This document shows, piece after piece, positions 51,849 to 60,381 of a stretch of DNA of 64,000 nucleotides. The notes under the pieces were generated by a model. It saw nothing but the letters and a program-made list of their open reading frames with translations, did no database searches and was not told where the DNA came from. The number at the start of each line of letters is the position of its first letter. Positions within the stretch are counted from its first letter, which is position 1. The stretch lies in assembly GCF_024584805.1 (NCBI RefSeq), contig NZ_CP075715.1, positions 5,386,526 to 5,450,525 on the forward strand, given 5' to 3'. The position numbers and the translations under genes were made by a program. This stretch comes from Streptomyces sp. FIT100 (lineage in GTDB: Bacteria > Actinomycetota > Actinomycetes > Streptomycetales > Streptomycetaceae).

Positions 51849-51874
51849 GAAAGAAACTTTCATCATCGGGAAAG
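51849..51874. promoter_or_regulatory. Candidate operator before the MarR gene
   Basis: GAAAG (51849-51853) and CTTTC (51857-51861) form an inverted repeat and another GGGAAAG is at 51868-51874. The site lies 19-44 bp before the MarR start and could be its autoregulatory operator. Confidence 0.35.
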
Positions 51875-51892
51875 CGCGCGAGGGGTGCTGAC

Positions 51893-52390
51893 GTGCACGT
51901 AAGCGGTACGGGGAGTGAACCCGGGCCCACTGGCGAAAGTGGTGTGGACCACGACTTCCAGGAGTTCCTCGCGCTGGAACGCGAATTGGCCGTCTTTCTG
52001 CGCCGCGCCCGCGCCAACTCGGGGGAGATGGCCCGCGAGGTCCACCCGGAACTGGAGCCCGCCGCCTACGGACTGCTCGTACGCCTGGAGGAGTGCGGGG
52101 CGCAGCGCGCCACCGACCTCGCCGTGTACTTCGGCGTCGGCAAGGCGACCATGAGCCGCCAGCTGCGCGCCCTGGAGGAGCTCGGCCTCGTCGACCGCGA
52201 GCCCGACCCCGCCGACGGGCGGGCCTCGCTCATCCGGCTCACCGACGAGGGGACCAGCAGGTTCCGGGCCGTACGCAAGGCCAGGCGCGACCGGTACGTA
52301 CAGAAGCTGGCCGACTGGGACCGCGCCGAGGTCGCCGAACTGGCCCGGCTGCTCCACCAGCTGAACACGAGGGCCGAGGAGAACCCGTAG
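51893..52390 (+). CDS. MarR-family transcriptional regulator, 165 aa
   Basis: MarR winged helix: helices (EELAVFLRRARANSGEMARE), recognition helix GVGKATMSRQLRALEELGLV and beta wing DREPDPADGRASLIRLTDEG. GTG 51893 is chosen as the first start; ATG-like later starts are absent before the fold. It is divergent from the GH25 gene. Ligand unknown. Confidence 0.87.
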   Translation: MHVSGTGSEPGPTGESGVDHDFQEFLALERELAVFLRRARANSGEMAREVHPELEPAAYGLLVRLEECGAQRATDLAVYFGVGKATMSRQLRALEELGLVDREPDPADGRASLIRLTDEGTSRFRAVRKARRDRYVQKLADWDRAEVAELARLLHQLNTRAEENP

Positions 52391-52481
52391 AGCCGTGGCC
52401 AGGCGTGGCCAGGCGGGGGAGCCGGGGGAGCCAGAGGAGCCAGGGGGCCGGGGAGCCGAGGGAGCTGTGGCGGCCGTGGGG

Positions 52482-53264
52482 CTACAGCTCCGCGTACACC
52501 GCCGTCGCGTCGTCGTGGGTCTTCCAGCGCCGGAGCCCGCCCCGCTCCGCGTCCGCGCGCTCCAGCGCCCGCACCCTTTCGACCAGGCCGTGCGGCCCCT
52601 CCTTGTGCAGCAGCCCGAGCAGTTCCGTCCAGTCGCCCTCGTCGAAGAGGTCCGTCCAGCGGGACGCCCCGTCGGTGAGCGCCGCGACCGCCCGCACCTG
52701 CCCGCGCGGCGTCCGGCCCGTCACCGCGCGCTCCGCCACCGAGGGGTCGGCGGCCGCCGTGAAGAAACCGCCCTCCTGGTTGCGCAGGGCATCGGTCGCG
52801 CTCAGCGAGCGGAGGACCTCCCGGGGGATCCGGTCCAGCCGGTCGTCCAGCACCGCCCGTACCCCGCCGTCCGGCGCGGCGAGGAGCAGCGCCGAGTCGG
52901 AGAGCACGAGATGCTCCACCCACTCCTCGTCCCAGCGTGCGACGACGACCGTCGCCTGGGGCGTGCGCACGTGAGAAAGGTCACAGGTCTCGCGGTGGGC
53001 GTCTGCGGTGCGCCTGATGGACAGCGCGAGGGCCTCGGTCAGGGGCATATCCCGCCGTGAACCGGACAGTTCGATCAGAGCCCCGCCCAGCCGGGCGGTG
53101 AACCACGGCACTCCGTGCACACATCCGTCGTCCCCCGCGGGTGGAGTGACCCCGTCCAGGACCACCAGGGTTCCGCCCCGGCCTCCGGCAGGGAGGGCGA
53201 CGGAAGCCCAGTCCTCGTTGGGGCGTTCGGGATCGCCGGGGGCGGACGTGAGTTCGCAGCGCAT
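52482..53264 (-). CDS. PP2C-like protein phosphatase, 260 aa
   Basis: Shows PP2C features: LVVLDGVTPPAGDDG, VARWDEEWVEHLVLSDSALL, AALTDGASRW and the final DDATAVYAEL. Metal-binding acidic residues are partly preserved, for example in the DGV and DDA motifs, though the N-terminal GxR(ExNED) box is only RPNEDWASV. It is a small phosphatase for serine/threonine phosphoproteins or a degenerate member. Start ATG 53264. Convergent with the MarR gene. Confidence 0.75.
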   Translation of the reverse strand: MRCELTSAPGDPERPNEDWASVALPAGGRGGTLVVLDGVTPPAGDDGCVHGVPWFTARLGGALIELSGSRRDMPLTEALALSIRRTADAHRETCDLSHVRTPQATVVVARWDEEWVEHLVLSDSALLLAAPDGGVRAVLDDRLDRIPREVLRSLSATDALRNQEGGFFTAAADPSVAERAVTGRTPRGQVRAVAALTDGASRWTDLFDEGDWTELLGLLHKEGPHGLVERVRALERADAERGGLRRWKTHDDATAVYAEL

Positions 53265-53629
53265 GATCCCCAGTCTGCCCGAGCCCTCACGAGACCTTCA
53301 CGAACCCCGCTGAGCGGTGCAACAGGCCCGGAATATCGGCGAGACCGTGGGCTTTGGGTCGGAATGATCGACTCCGGCGCGCTGCGGGCGGGCATCCTGC
53401 CAAAGCCCGCTCCGAAGGTCCACCCGGCGCTCCGGACGGGGCCCGGTCGCGTCCACCGAAGAGTTGTTGAGCAACTCCCGAGTGATGTTCACTCGTTCGG
53501 GTGGCGGAGCGGCCGATGCGTATCCCCCTCCCAAAAGCGCTGGAATGGTCGTAAGCCGTACCAGGGGTGGGGAGCGTTCTCGTGGAGTGACCGGCCGTCA
53601 CCTCTGCTTCATGGGCGGACGAGTCGAGA
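53265..53629. promoter_or_regulatory. Upstream region of the conservon with two adjacent palindromes
   Basis: Between divergent PP2C and cvnA genes. At 53461-53477 lies GAGTTG-TTGAG-CAACTC and at 53480-53494 GAGTGA-TGT-TCACTC, spaced 2 bp. The second resembles BldD-type AGTGA...TCACT sites. No gene is seen. Confidence 0.5.
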
Positions 53630-56569
53630 ATGCGAGCACCGGTGCAGAAGAAGCGGCCTCGGGGCAAGGGCGGAACGCCCGGTACGGCGTCTTCGGGGCG
53701 GGAGACCACCAGCCCCTCGACCCCGGCGGGGACTTCCGGGGTCTCGCCCGCAGGCGCCCCGGCGCCCGCGGACACCTTCCCCGCGGACACCTTCCGGGCC
53801 GGACCCGCCCGGCCCGCCCCGGCCGATCCCGGGCTGCTCCCCGGCGGGCGCCCCGTCCGGGTCCGCCGCAGGCTCGTCGCAGGCGTCGCGGCCGTCTCCC
53901 TCACCGTGATCGCGGCGGGTGCGCCGGCGATCCTGCTGGCCTCCCGGGACCTCACCGAGTCCCAGGGCCTCGTCACGCTCGCCGCGCTCAACCGGCAGGC
54001 CGTCACCCTCGCCCACTCGCTCGCCGACGAGCGCGACGAGGTCACGGCCTACATCGCGGCGGGCCGCGAGGAGCAGAGCGGCGAGAAGAAGGACCGCCGC
54101 GAGATCTCCGACAGCCGCAGCGCCCGCGTCGACCGCCAGATCGACGAGATCCGCGGCAACGTCCCGGACGACCACGCCGAGCTGAGCCGCGACCTCGCCG
54201 CCGTGCCGACCGTGCGGCGCACCGCGCTCACCGGCAAGGGCAGCGCCCTGGAGGCGTACAAGGCGTACACGGACGTCATCGGCGCGCTCCACTCGCTCGC
54301 CGACGAGCTCGCCGAGAAGACCCCGGCCCGCGCCGACGGCGCCGACCGGGGCCCGGCCGCCCTCGGCCTCGCCGTCGAGCAGGCGTCGGCCACCCGCGGT
54401 CTGCTGCTCGCCGCGCTCTCCGTGCCCGCCCCGGAGAGCGACGGCCCCACCTACGACCCCGTCACCGGCCTGCTCGTCGAGGACGAGGGCGACGAGAAGA
54501 CCGAGGCCGCCCGTGGCGTCCTGAGCGCCGCCGCCCAGCAGGCACGGGTGCGCGAACTCGCCGCGCTCGCCGACTTCGACCAGGCCGCGGCCGCCGACGC
54601 CAGGGGCCGGCTCTCGGCCACCGTCACCGGCCCCGACGTCAAGACCGCCGAGGGCTATCTCACCCGCCTCACGGACCAGCCCGAACTCTCCGAGAAGGAC
54701 CTCGACTCGAACCGCGAGAAGGTCGAGTCCTCGCTCTCCGCCCGCATCGAGCAGATGCGGAGCGTCGAATCCGCGCTCGCCTCCGCCCAGGCCCAGGGGC
54801 TGGAGCGGCTGCGCGACGACGACGTCACCGCCCTGGAGCTGCGCATCGGGCTGCTCGGCGGCTGCCTGCTCGTCGCCATCGGCATCTCCGCGGCCGTGGC
54901 CCGCAGCCTCACCCGCCCGCTCGCGGTGCTGCGGATCGGCGCCGCCCGGCTCGCCGGGGCGCCCGAATCCGAGGCGCCCATCCGCTTCACCGGCAGGAAC
55001 GACGAGTTCGCGCAGGTCGTACGGTCCCTCAACACCGTCCACGGCAAGCTGCTCGACCTCGCCGCCCGGGCCGATGCGCTGGACACCTCGCGGGACGATC
55101 TGGGCTCCGCCCGTGAGGAACTGGCCACCCAGCGCGCCGAACTCCAGGCCCGCACCGCCGAGGTGACCGCGGAGCTGGAGAAGCTCCGCGAGACCGTCAG
55201 CCACACCTTCGTCAACCTCGCCCTGCGCAGCCTCGGGCTCGTCGAGCGGCAGCTCGGCGTCATCGAGAAGCTGGAGGAGCGGGAGCAGGACCCGGAGCGG
55301 CTCGCCACCCTCTTCAAGCTCGACCACATGGCCACCGTCATGCGCCGCCACAGCGAGAACCTGCTGGTGCTCGCGGGCGCCGAGCACGGGCACGCGCACC
55401 AGGGGCCCGTCCCGCTGGTCGACGTCATGCGGGCCGCGGTCAGCGAGATCGAGCGGTACGAGCGCATCACCATCCAGTCACTGCCGCCCCACGCGCAGGT
55501 CGCCGGCTTCGCCGCGGACGACCTGAGCCATCTGGTGGCCGAACTGCTGGAGAACGCCACGTCGTTCTCCCCGCCCGACGCGCAGGTCGAGCTCTCCGGC
55601 TGGCTGCTGGAGAGCGGGGAGGTCATGCTCTCCGTCCAGGACGAGGGCATCGGCATGACCCCGGACCGGCTCGCCGAGCTCAACGCGCGGCTCGCCGCCG
55701 CCGAGCCCGCCGACGCCGACGCCGGTGGTGAGGGTCTCGGACTGCGGGTGGCCGCGCTGCTCGCCCGCCGGCACGGAGTACGCGTCCAGCTGCGCGAGCA
55801 GAAGCAGGGCGGGGTCGCCGCGGTCGTCGTCCTGCCGAAGGCGCTGCTGCCGACCGAGCCGCCCACCGCGCCCCCGCAGTCGGCGCTCGTGCCGGGTGGC
55901 GCCCCTGTGCTGAACCTCCCGGGCTCGGTCGCCGAGGCCAACTCCAACGCACTTCCGGGCCGGTCGGCTGCCCGCGACCCGCTGGTGGCGGCGGCCGAGC
56001 AGTCCGTCCGCGAGGCGGAGCGGGCGTCGCGGGACCAGGACCAGGCGGAGGTGGAGGCGCAGGCGGAGTCCGAGGTCACCGCCGCACCCGAGCCGGCTGC
56101 CGTACCCGAGCGGGCTGCCGTACCCGAGCCGATCGCCGTGCCCGAGCCCGCTCATGAGCCGGTGCCCCAGCCCGCTCATGAGCCGGTCGCCGCGCCCGAG
56201 CCGGAAACCGAGCCCGAGCTCACCCTCCAGGTCCGCCTCCCGCGCCCGCCGGCCGAGCCCGACGCCCACGAGCGGGTCGCCGACGGGGCGGACGGGACCG
56301 ACGAGGACGATCCGCTCACCGACAAGGGCCTGCCCAAGCGCACCCCCAAGACCGTCGCCGCCCCCGTCGCGCCCAGGGCGCGCACCGGGTCCGTCGACGC
56401 CGACGAGCTGCGCCGCCGCCTCGGCGGCTTCCACCAGGGCGCCAAGGAGGGCCGCCGCGAAGTCGAGGCGGAGCTCTCCGAATCCACTCAGAACATCCCG
56501 TTGGTACACGACCAGGACCAGGAACACAGCGAGGAATCGGGGGACACCGTCGAGGAGGCACGTAGTTGA
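53630..56569 (+). CDS. cvnA: Conservon sensor kinase CvnA with nitrate/nitrite-sensing domain, 979 aa
   Basis: A cytoplasmic Pro/Thr-rich tail, first membrane helix (residues about 80-100, LVAGVAAVSLTVIAAGAP), a long extracytoplasmic helical NIT-type domain, second helix (LRIGLLGGCLLVAIGISAAV), HAMP and the GHKL ATPase (HLVAELLENATSFSPPDAQV, SVQDEGIGMTPD, GEGLGLRVAALL). The C-terminal 200 residues are disordered with Pro/Glu repeats (duplicated PAHEPV). The phospho-acceptor histidine region is VSHTFVNLALRSLGLVE. Start ATG 53630; the ribosome-binding site is weak. It begins the five-gene operon. Confidence 0.9.
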   Translation: MRAPVQKKRPRGKGGTPGTASSGRETTSPSTPAGTSGVSPAGAPAPADTFPADTFRAGPARPAPADPGLLPGGRPVRVRRRLVAGVAAVSLTVIAAGAPAILLASRDLTESQGLVTLAALNRQAVTLAHSLADERDEVTAYIAAGREEQSGEKKDRREISDSRSARVDRQIDEIRGNVPDDHAELSRDLAAVPTVRRTALTGKGSALEAYKAYTDVIGALHSLADELAEKTPARADGADRGPAALGLAVEQASATRGLLLAALSVPAPESDGPTYDPVTGLLVEDEGDEKTEAARGVLSAAAQQARVRELAALADFDQAAAADARGRLSATVTGPDVKTAEGYLTRLTDQPELSEKDLDSNREKVESSLSARIEQMRSVESALASAQAQGLERLRDDDVTALELRIGLLGGCLLVAIGISAAVARSLTRPLAVLRIGAARLAGAPESEAPIRFTGRNDEFAQVVRSLNTVHGKLLDLAARADALDTSRDDLGSAREELATQRAELQARTAEVTAELEKLRETVSHTFVNLALRSLGLVERQLGVIEKLEEREQDPERLATLFKLDHMATVMRRHSENLLVLAGAEHGHAHQGPVPLVDVMRAAVSEIERYERITIQSLPPHAQVAGFAADDLSHLVAELLENATSFSPPDAQVELSGWLLESGEVMLSVQDEGIGMTPDRLAELNARLAAAEPADADAGGEGLGLRVAALLARRHGVRVQLREQKQGGVAAVVVLPKALLPTEPPTAPPQSALVPGGAPVLNLPGSVAEANSNALPGRSAARDPLVAAAEQSVREAERASRDQDQAEVEAQAESEVTAAPEPAAVPERAAVPEPIAVPEPAHEPVPQPAHEPVAAPEPETEPELTLQVRLPRPPAEPDAHERVADGADGTDEDDPLTDKGLPKRTPKTVAAPVAPRARTGSVDADELRRRLGGFHQGAKEGRREVEAELSESTQNIPLVHDQDQEHSEESGDTVEEARS

Positions 56570-57057
56570 CCGCGACCGGCACATTCGGGCTGAGCAGTGA
56601 AGCCCGCAATCTCCACTGGCTGTTGGGAAACCTCGTCGAAGAGGTACCGGGAGTCCGCTCCGTCGCGGTCGTGTCATCCGACGGACTCCTCCTGCTGTCG
56701 TCCGACCCGGCGCACAACACCGCCTCCGCCCCGGCGCCCACCACCCCGCGCCGGGACGGCCCCCGCGGCTCCAGCGCCGACCTCGCCACCATCGTCTCCG
56801 GCGTCGCCAGCCTCACCATCGGCGCGGCCAAGCTGATGGACGGCGGCGGGGTCAAGCAGACCATGGTCGCGATGGACGAGGGCAGCGTCTTCGTGATGTC
56901 CATCAGCGACGGCTCACTGCTCGGCGTGCACGCCACACCCGACTGCGACATGAGCGTCGTCGCCTACCACATGGCGCTCTTCGTCGGCCGCGCCGGACAC
57001 GTCCTCACCCCCGAACTCCGCAGCGAGCTGCGCAAATCGTTGGAGAGCGCCCAGTGA
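56566..57057 (+). CDS. cvnB: Roadblock/LC7 protein CvnB, 163 aa
   Basis: A single roadblock domain: NLHWLLGNLVEEVPGVRSVA, VSSDGLLLLSSDP, and SVFVMSISDGSLLGVHATPD. Such proteins act as partners of CvnD-type small GTPases. TTG 56566 overlaps the cvnA stop (TTGA) and has GAGGAGG upstream. Confidence 0.88.
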   Translation: MTATGTFGLSSEARNLHWLLGNLVEEVPGVRSVAVVSSDGLLLLSSDPAHNTASAPAPTTPRRDGPRGSSADLATIVSGVASLTIGAAKLMDGGGVKQTMVAMDEGSVFVMSISDGSLLGVHATPDCDMSVVAYHMALFVGRAGHVLTPELRSELRKSLESAQ

Positions 57058-57467
57058 TGTCCGCCGCCGTACCCGCCCCCCGGCTCCCCGTGCGCGGCGA
57101 GAGCAAACGCCCCGCCCGCGTCCGTCCGTACTCGCTCACCGGTGGCCGCACCCGCTTCGGCCACGTCCTGCTCGTCGAGACCTTCGTCGCCGCCCTCGAA
57201 GCGGGGGACGAGCGCAAGGAACTGACGAACGGAAACCTCACCTCCCGCGTCATGCCGGAGATGCGGGCCATCGTCGAGCTCTGCCGCCGGATGCGTACCG
57301 TCGCCGAGATCTCGGCGCTGCTGAAGATGCCGCTGGGCGTCGTACGCGTGCTGCTCAGCGACCTCGCGGACCAAGGAAAGATACGTGTGTACGGCACCGG
57401 GTACGGCGAGGGCCGTCCCGACCGCGCGCTGCTCGAAAGGGTGCTGAGTGGACTCCGTCGTCTCTGA
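57054..57467 (+). CDS. cvnC: DUF742 protein CvnC, 137 aa
   Basis: DUF742 core: VRPYSLTGGRTRFGHVLLVE and the wHTH-like segment RTVAEISALLKMPLGVVRVL, then LSDLADQGKIRVY. Function unknown; conserved third gene of conservons. GTG 57054 lies 8 bp after GGAG and overlaps the cvnB stop; ATG 57057 is also possible. Confidence 0.88.
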   Translation: MMSAAVPAPRLPVRGESKRPARVRPYSLTGGRTRFGHVLLVETFVAALEAGDERKELTNGNLTSRVMPEMRAIVELCRRMRTVAEISALLKMPLGVVRVLLSDLADQGKIRVYGTGYGEGRPDRALLERVLSGLRRL

Positions 57468-58071
57468 CCTCCCCGCCGCCGTGGAGGACGAGAACGTACA
57501 GCCCTGGCAGAACGACCGCACCCGCGCCCCGATCGCCACCAAGATCGTGGTCGCGGGCGGCTTCGGGGTGGGCAAGACGACCTTCGTCGGCGCGGTCTCC
57601 GAGATCACACCGCTCCAGACCGAGGCGCTGATGACCCGGGCGAGCGAGGACACCGACGACCTCACCGCGACGCCCGGCAAGCTCACCACGACCGTCGCCA
57701 TGGACTTCGGGCGGATCACGCTCGACAACGACCTCGTGCTGTACCTCTTCGGCACCCCGGGCCAGCAGCGCTTCTGGTTCATGTGGGACGACCTGGTACG
57801 CGGTGCGATCGGCGCGGTCGTGATGGCAGACACCCGCCGGCTGAAGGACTGCTTCCCCGCGCTCGACTACTTCGAGAGCTGCGGACTGCCGTACGTCGTC
57901 GCCGTCAACCACTTCGAGGGGACGCCGGCCTACGAGGCCGACGACGTCCGGGAAGCCCTGACGATACCCCCGCACGTCCCGGTCGTGATCATGGACGCGC
58001 GCAAGCGGATCACGGTGGTCGAGGCGCTGCTGGCGCTGGTGGCGCACGCCCTCGACGCCACCCCCGAGTAG
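57448..58071 (+). CDS. cvnD: Small Ras-like GTPase CvnD, 207 aa
   Basis: Walker A GGFGVGKTT (residues 37-45), G2/G3 region TVAMDFGRITLDNDLVLYLF with GTPGQQRFWFMWDD, and a NKxD-equivalent strand around VAVNHFEGT. Bacterial Mgl/CvnD-type GTPase. It starts GTG 57448 and overlaps cvnC by 20 bp. Confidence 0.9.
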   Translation: MDSVVSDLPAAVEDENVQPWQNDRTRAPIATKIVVAGGFGVGKTTFVGAVSEITPLQTEALMTRASEDTDDLTATPGKLTTTVAMDFGRITLDNDLVLYLFGTPGQQRFWFMWDDLVRGAIGAVVMADTRRLKDCFPALDYFESCGLPYVVAVNHFEGTPAYEADDVREALTIPPHVPVVIMDARKRITVVEALLALVAHALDATPE

Positions 58072-58093
58072 CCCGAGTAGAAAGAGCCCCGCC

Positions 58094-59353
58094 ATGCGGA
58101 AGATCCTCATAGTCGGCGCCGGTCAGTCCGGACTCCAGCTCGCCCTCGGCCTGCAGGCGCAGGGATACGAGGTCACCCTCATGTCCAACCGCACGGCGGA
58201 CGAGATCCGGTCCGGCCGGGTCATGTCCACCCAGTGCATGTTCGACACGGCGCTCCAGCACGAGCGGGATCTCCAGATCAACTTCTGGGAGTCCCAGGCC
58301 CCGGAGATCGAGGGCCTCGGCGTCTCCGTCGCCGGACCGCTCGCGGTCGAAACGAACACAGCCCCGAGGGTCATCGACTGGGTGGGCAAGCTCGACGGCT
58401 ACGCCCAGTCCGTCGACCAGCGCGTGAAGATGGCCGGCTGGATGGAGACCTTCGCCCAGCGCGGCGGCCAGCTCGTCATCCACGGTGCCGCCGTCTCCGA
58501 CCTGGACTACTTCTCCCGCACGTACGACCTGGTGCTGGTCTCCGCCGGCAAGGGCGAGCTCGTGTCGATGTTCGGCCGTGACGCCTCCCGCTCCCCGTAC
58601 GCCGAGCCGCAGCGCGCCCTGGCCGTCGCCTACGTCCACGGGCTCGGCCCGCGCCCCGAGCACCCCGACTACGACGCGGTCCGCTGCAACCTCGTGCCCG
58701 GCGTCGGCGAGCTCTTCGTGATGCCGACCCTCACCACCTCCGGCCGCGCCGACATCCTCTTCTGGGAGGGCATCCCCGGCGGCCCGCTCGACGTCTTCCA
58801 GGGGGTGAAGGACCCCGCCGAGCACCTTTCCCTCACCCTGGAGCTGATGGAGCGGTTCACGCCGTGGGAGTACGCCCGCGCGACCAAGGTGGAGCTGACG
58901 GACGCCAACGGCACGCTCGCGGGCCGGTACGCCCCGACCGTGCGCAACCCCATCGGCCGACTGCCCGGCGGCGGCCTCGCCCTCGGTGTCGCCGACGTCG
59001 TCGTCGCCAACGACCCGATCACCGGCCAGGGTTCCAACTCGGCCTCGAAGTGCGCCGCGGCGTATCTCGCCTCGATCGTCGAGCACGGCGACAAGCCGTT
59101 CGACGAGGAGTGGATGCAGTCCGCCTTCGACCGCTACTGGGACACCGCCCAGCACGTCACCAAGTGGACCAACGCGATGCTCGGCGTCCCGCCGGAGCAC
59201 GTCCTCAACCTCATCGGCGCGGCCGGCGGACTCCAGCCGGTGGCCGACCGCTTCGCGAACGGGTTCGACGACCCGGCCGACTTCGAGAACTTCTTCTATG
59301 AGCCCGAGAAGACGGCCGCGTACCTGGCCGAGGTGACCTCCGCCTCCGCTTAG
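58094..59353 (+). CDS. Styrene/indole-monooxygenase-like flavoprotein, 419 aa
   Basis: FAD-binding dinucleotide motif KILIVGAGQSGLQLALGLQA. The rest (MSTQCMFDTALQHERDLQIN, VVANDPITGQGSNSASKCAA, a DG/GD-type flavoprotein motif) resembles styrene monooxygenase StyA. It needs reduced FAD from a reductase not seen here. It follows cvnD by 22 bp, in the place usually held by a cytochrome P450 (cvnE/F) in many conservons, so it may be the operon's redox effector. Confidence 0.82.
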   Translation: MRKILIVGAGQSGLQLALGLQAQGYEVTLMSNRTADEIRSGRVMSTQCMFDTALQHERDLQINFWESQAPEIEGLGVSVAGPLAVETNTAPRVIDWVGKLDGYAQSVDQRVKMAGWMETFAQRGGQLVIHGAAVSDLDYFSRTYDLVLVSAGKGELVSMFGRDASRSPYAEPQRALAVAYVHGLGPRPEHPDYDAVRCNLVPGVGELFVMPTLTTSGRADILFWEGIPGGPLDVFQGVKDPAEHLSLTLELMERFTPWEYARATKVELTDANGTLAGRYAPTVRNPIGRLPGGGLALGVADVVVANDPITGQGSNSASKCAAAYLASIVEHGDKPFDEEWMQSAFDRYWDTAQHVTKWTNAMLGVPPEHVLNLIGAAGGLQPVADRFANGFDDPADFENFFYEPEKTAAYLAEVTSASA

Positions 59354-60225
59354 GCGATGCCCGGCGGAGTACGCCGCGTTGGCGGAGGCATCCCCGTACG
59401 TCCCGTACGAGGCTGAACGTCCGCCGTGCGGCCGTTCGCACGGAGCTGTCCGCCGGACACGGCCGAGGTGCTGTCGGGCGTCGCCGGTTGTGTGGGGCCG
59501 GAGCCGTCGGACGGCTTCGGCCGCCCGGCGTCCGGGGCGTAAGAGCTGCCGCCGAGCAGTTGTTGGGTCCCGCCTGTGCGCGCGCCCTCCAGTTGCGCGA
59601 GCTGGGCGAGCTCGGCCGGGGAGAGCGATGCCAGGAGCTCCTCCACCTGCCGCAGCCGCGTCCGGACGGCGTCACGCTGCTCGCGGTGCCGCTCGGCGAG
59701 AGTCTGCTGGGCGTCGAGCGCCTTGCGCGACCGGGTCGCCAGCGCGTCGGCGTACAGTTCGCCGCGCTCCAGACGGGCGATCGTGGCGAGCCGGTGCCGG
59801 GCCATGCGCTCCATCAGGTACTCCCGGTCCAGGGCCTGCCGGGGGTTCTCGGCGAGCAGCAGCTCCAGGTACCGGGAGAGGTCGGAGCTGCCCCGGTACT
59901 GCTGGCGGGCGAGCTCACCGGCGTCGGCGCGGCTGCGCGCGAGCGCGTTGCGTGCCTCGGCGAGCTCGGTGCCGAGGCGCCGTGTCTCGGCGGCCTGCGC
60001 CGCCAGCAGCTCCCCGGTCGCCTTGAACGTCTTGCTCGCCTCCTCCGCCCGCCGGTACAGCCCCCGCAGATCGGTGAGCAGTCCGGCGACGCCCGTCGCC
60101 CGTGGAGCGGGCGCAGGAACGGGCGCCGGGGCCGGTGCCCCGGTGGCCGGCGCGGCCGCGACCGCCGTGGCGAGTGCGGCGGTACAGGCGGTGCAGACCG
60201 CCTTCAGCAGCAGGGGGCATGACAT
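59350..60225 (-). CDS. Secreted coiled-coil protein, 291 aa
   Basis: A signal-type N-terminus (MSCPLLLKAVCTACTAALAT to ATGAPAPAP) is followed by a Pro/Ala stretch and a long coiled coil (LTDLRGLYRRAEEASKTFKA, RLGTELAEARNALARSRADA, DREYLMERMARHRLATIARL) reminiscent of the N-terminal halves of NlpC/P60 peptidoglycan hydrolases, but no catalytic domain is present. ATG 60225 has GGAGGT upstream. Convergent overlap of 4 bp with the flavoprotein gene. May bind the envelope. Confidence 0.78.
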   Translation of the reverse strand: MSCPLLLKAVCTACTAALATAVAAAPATGAPAPAPVPAPAPRATGVAGLLTDLRGLYRRAEEASKTFKATGELLAAQAAETRRLGTELAEARNALARSRADAGELARQQYRGSSDLSRYLELLLAENPRQALDREYLMERMARHRLATIARLERGELYADALATRSRKALDAQQTLAERHREQRDAVRTRLRQVEELLASLSPAELAQLAQLEGARTGGTQQLLGGSSYAPDAGRPKPSDGSGPTQPATPDSTSAVSGGQLRANGRTADVQPRTGRTGMPPPTRRTPPGIA

Positions 60226-60381
60226 GTCATCACCTCCGGGTTCGCGCGGGACGGGGCGGCGGCCCATGGCGACGATGCTGAGTCGGCGGGAGGCGGAGCG
60301 CCTCACGGGTGGCCGGATCGGCCCAAGCGGATCACCCGGTGGGGGAGGGTCCGGTGGTGCGCCCGCGCGCCTGTTGGACCG

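Noticed and set aside
52391..52481. Purine-rich imperfect tandem repeats (GGGGAGCC type) between MarR and PP2C
   Set aside because: Short, irregular and not palindromic; probably simple-sequence drift in a convergent gap.
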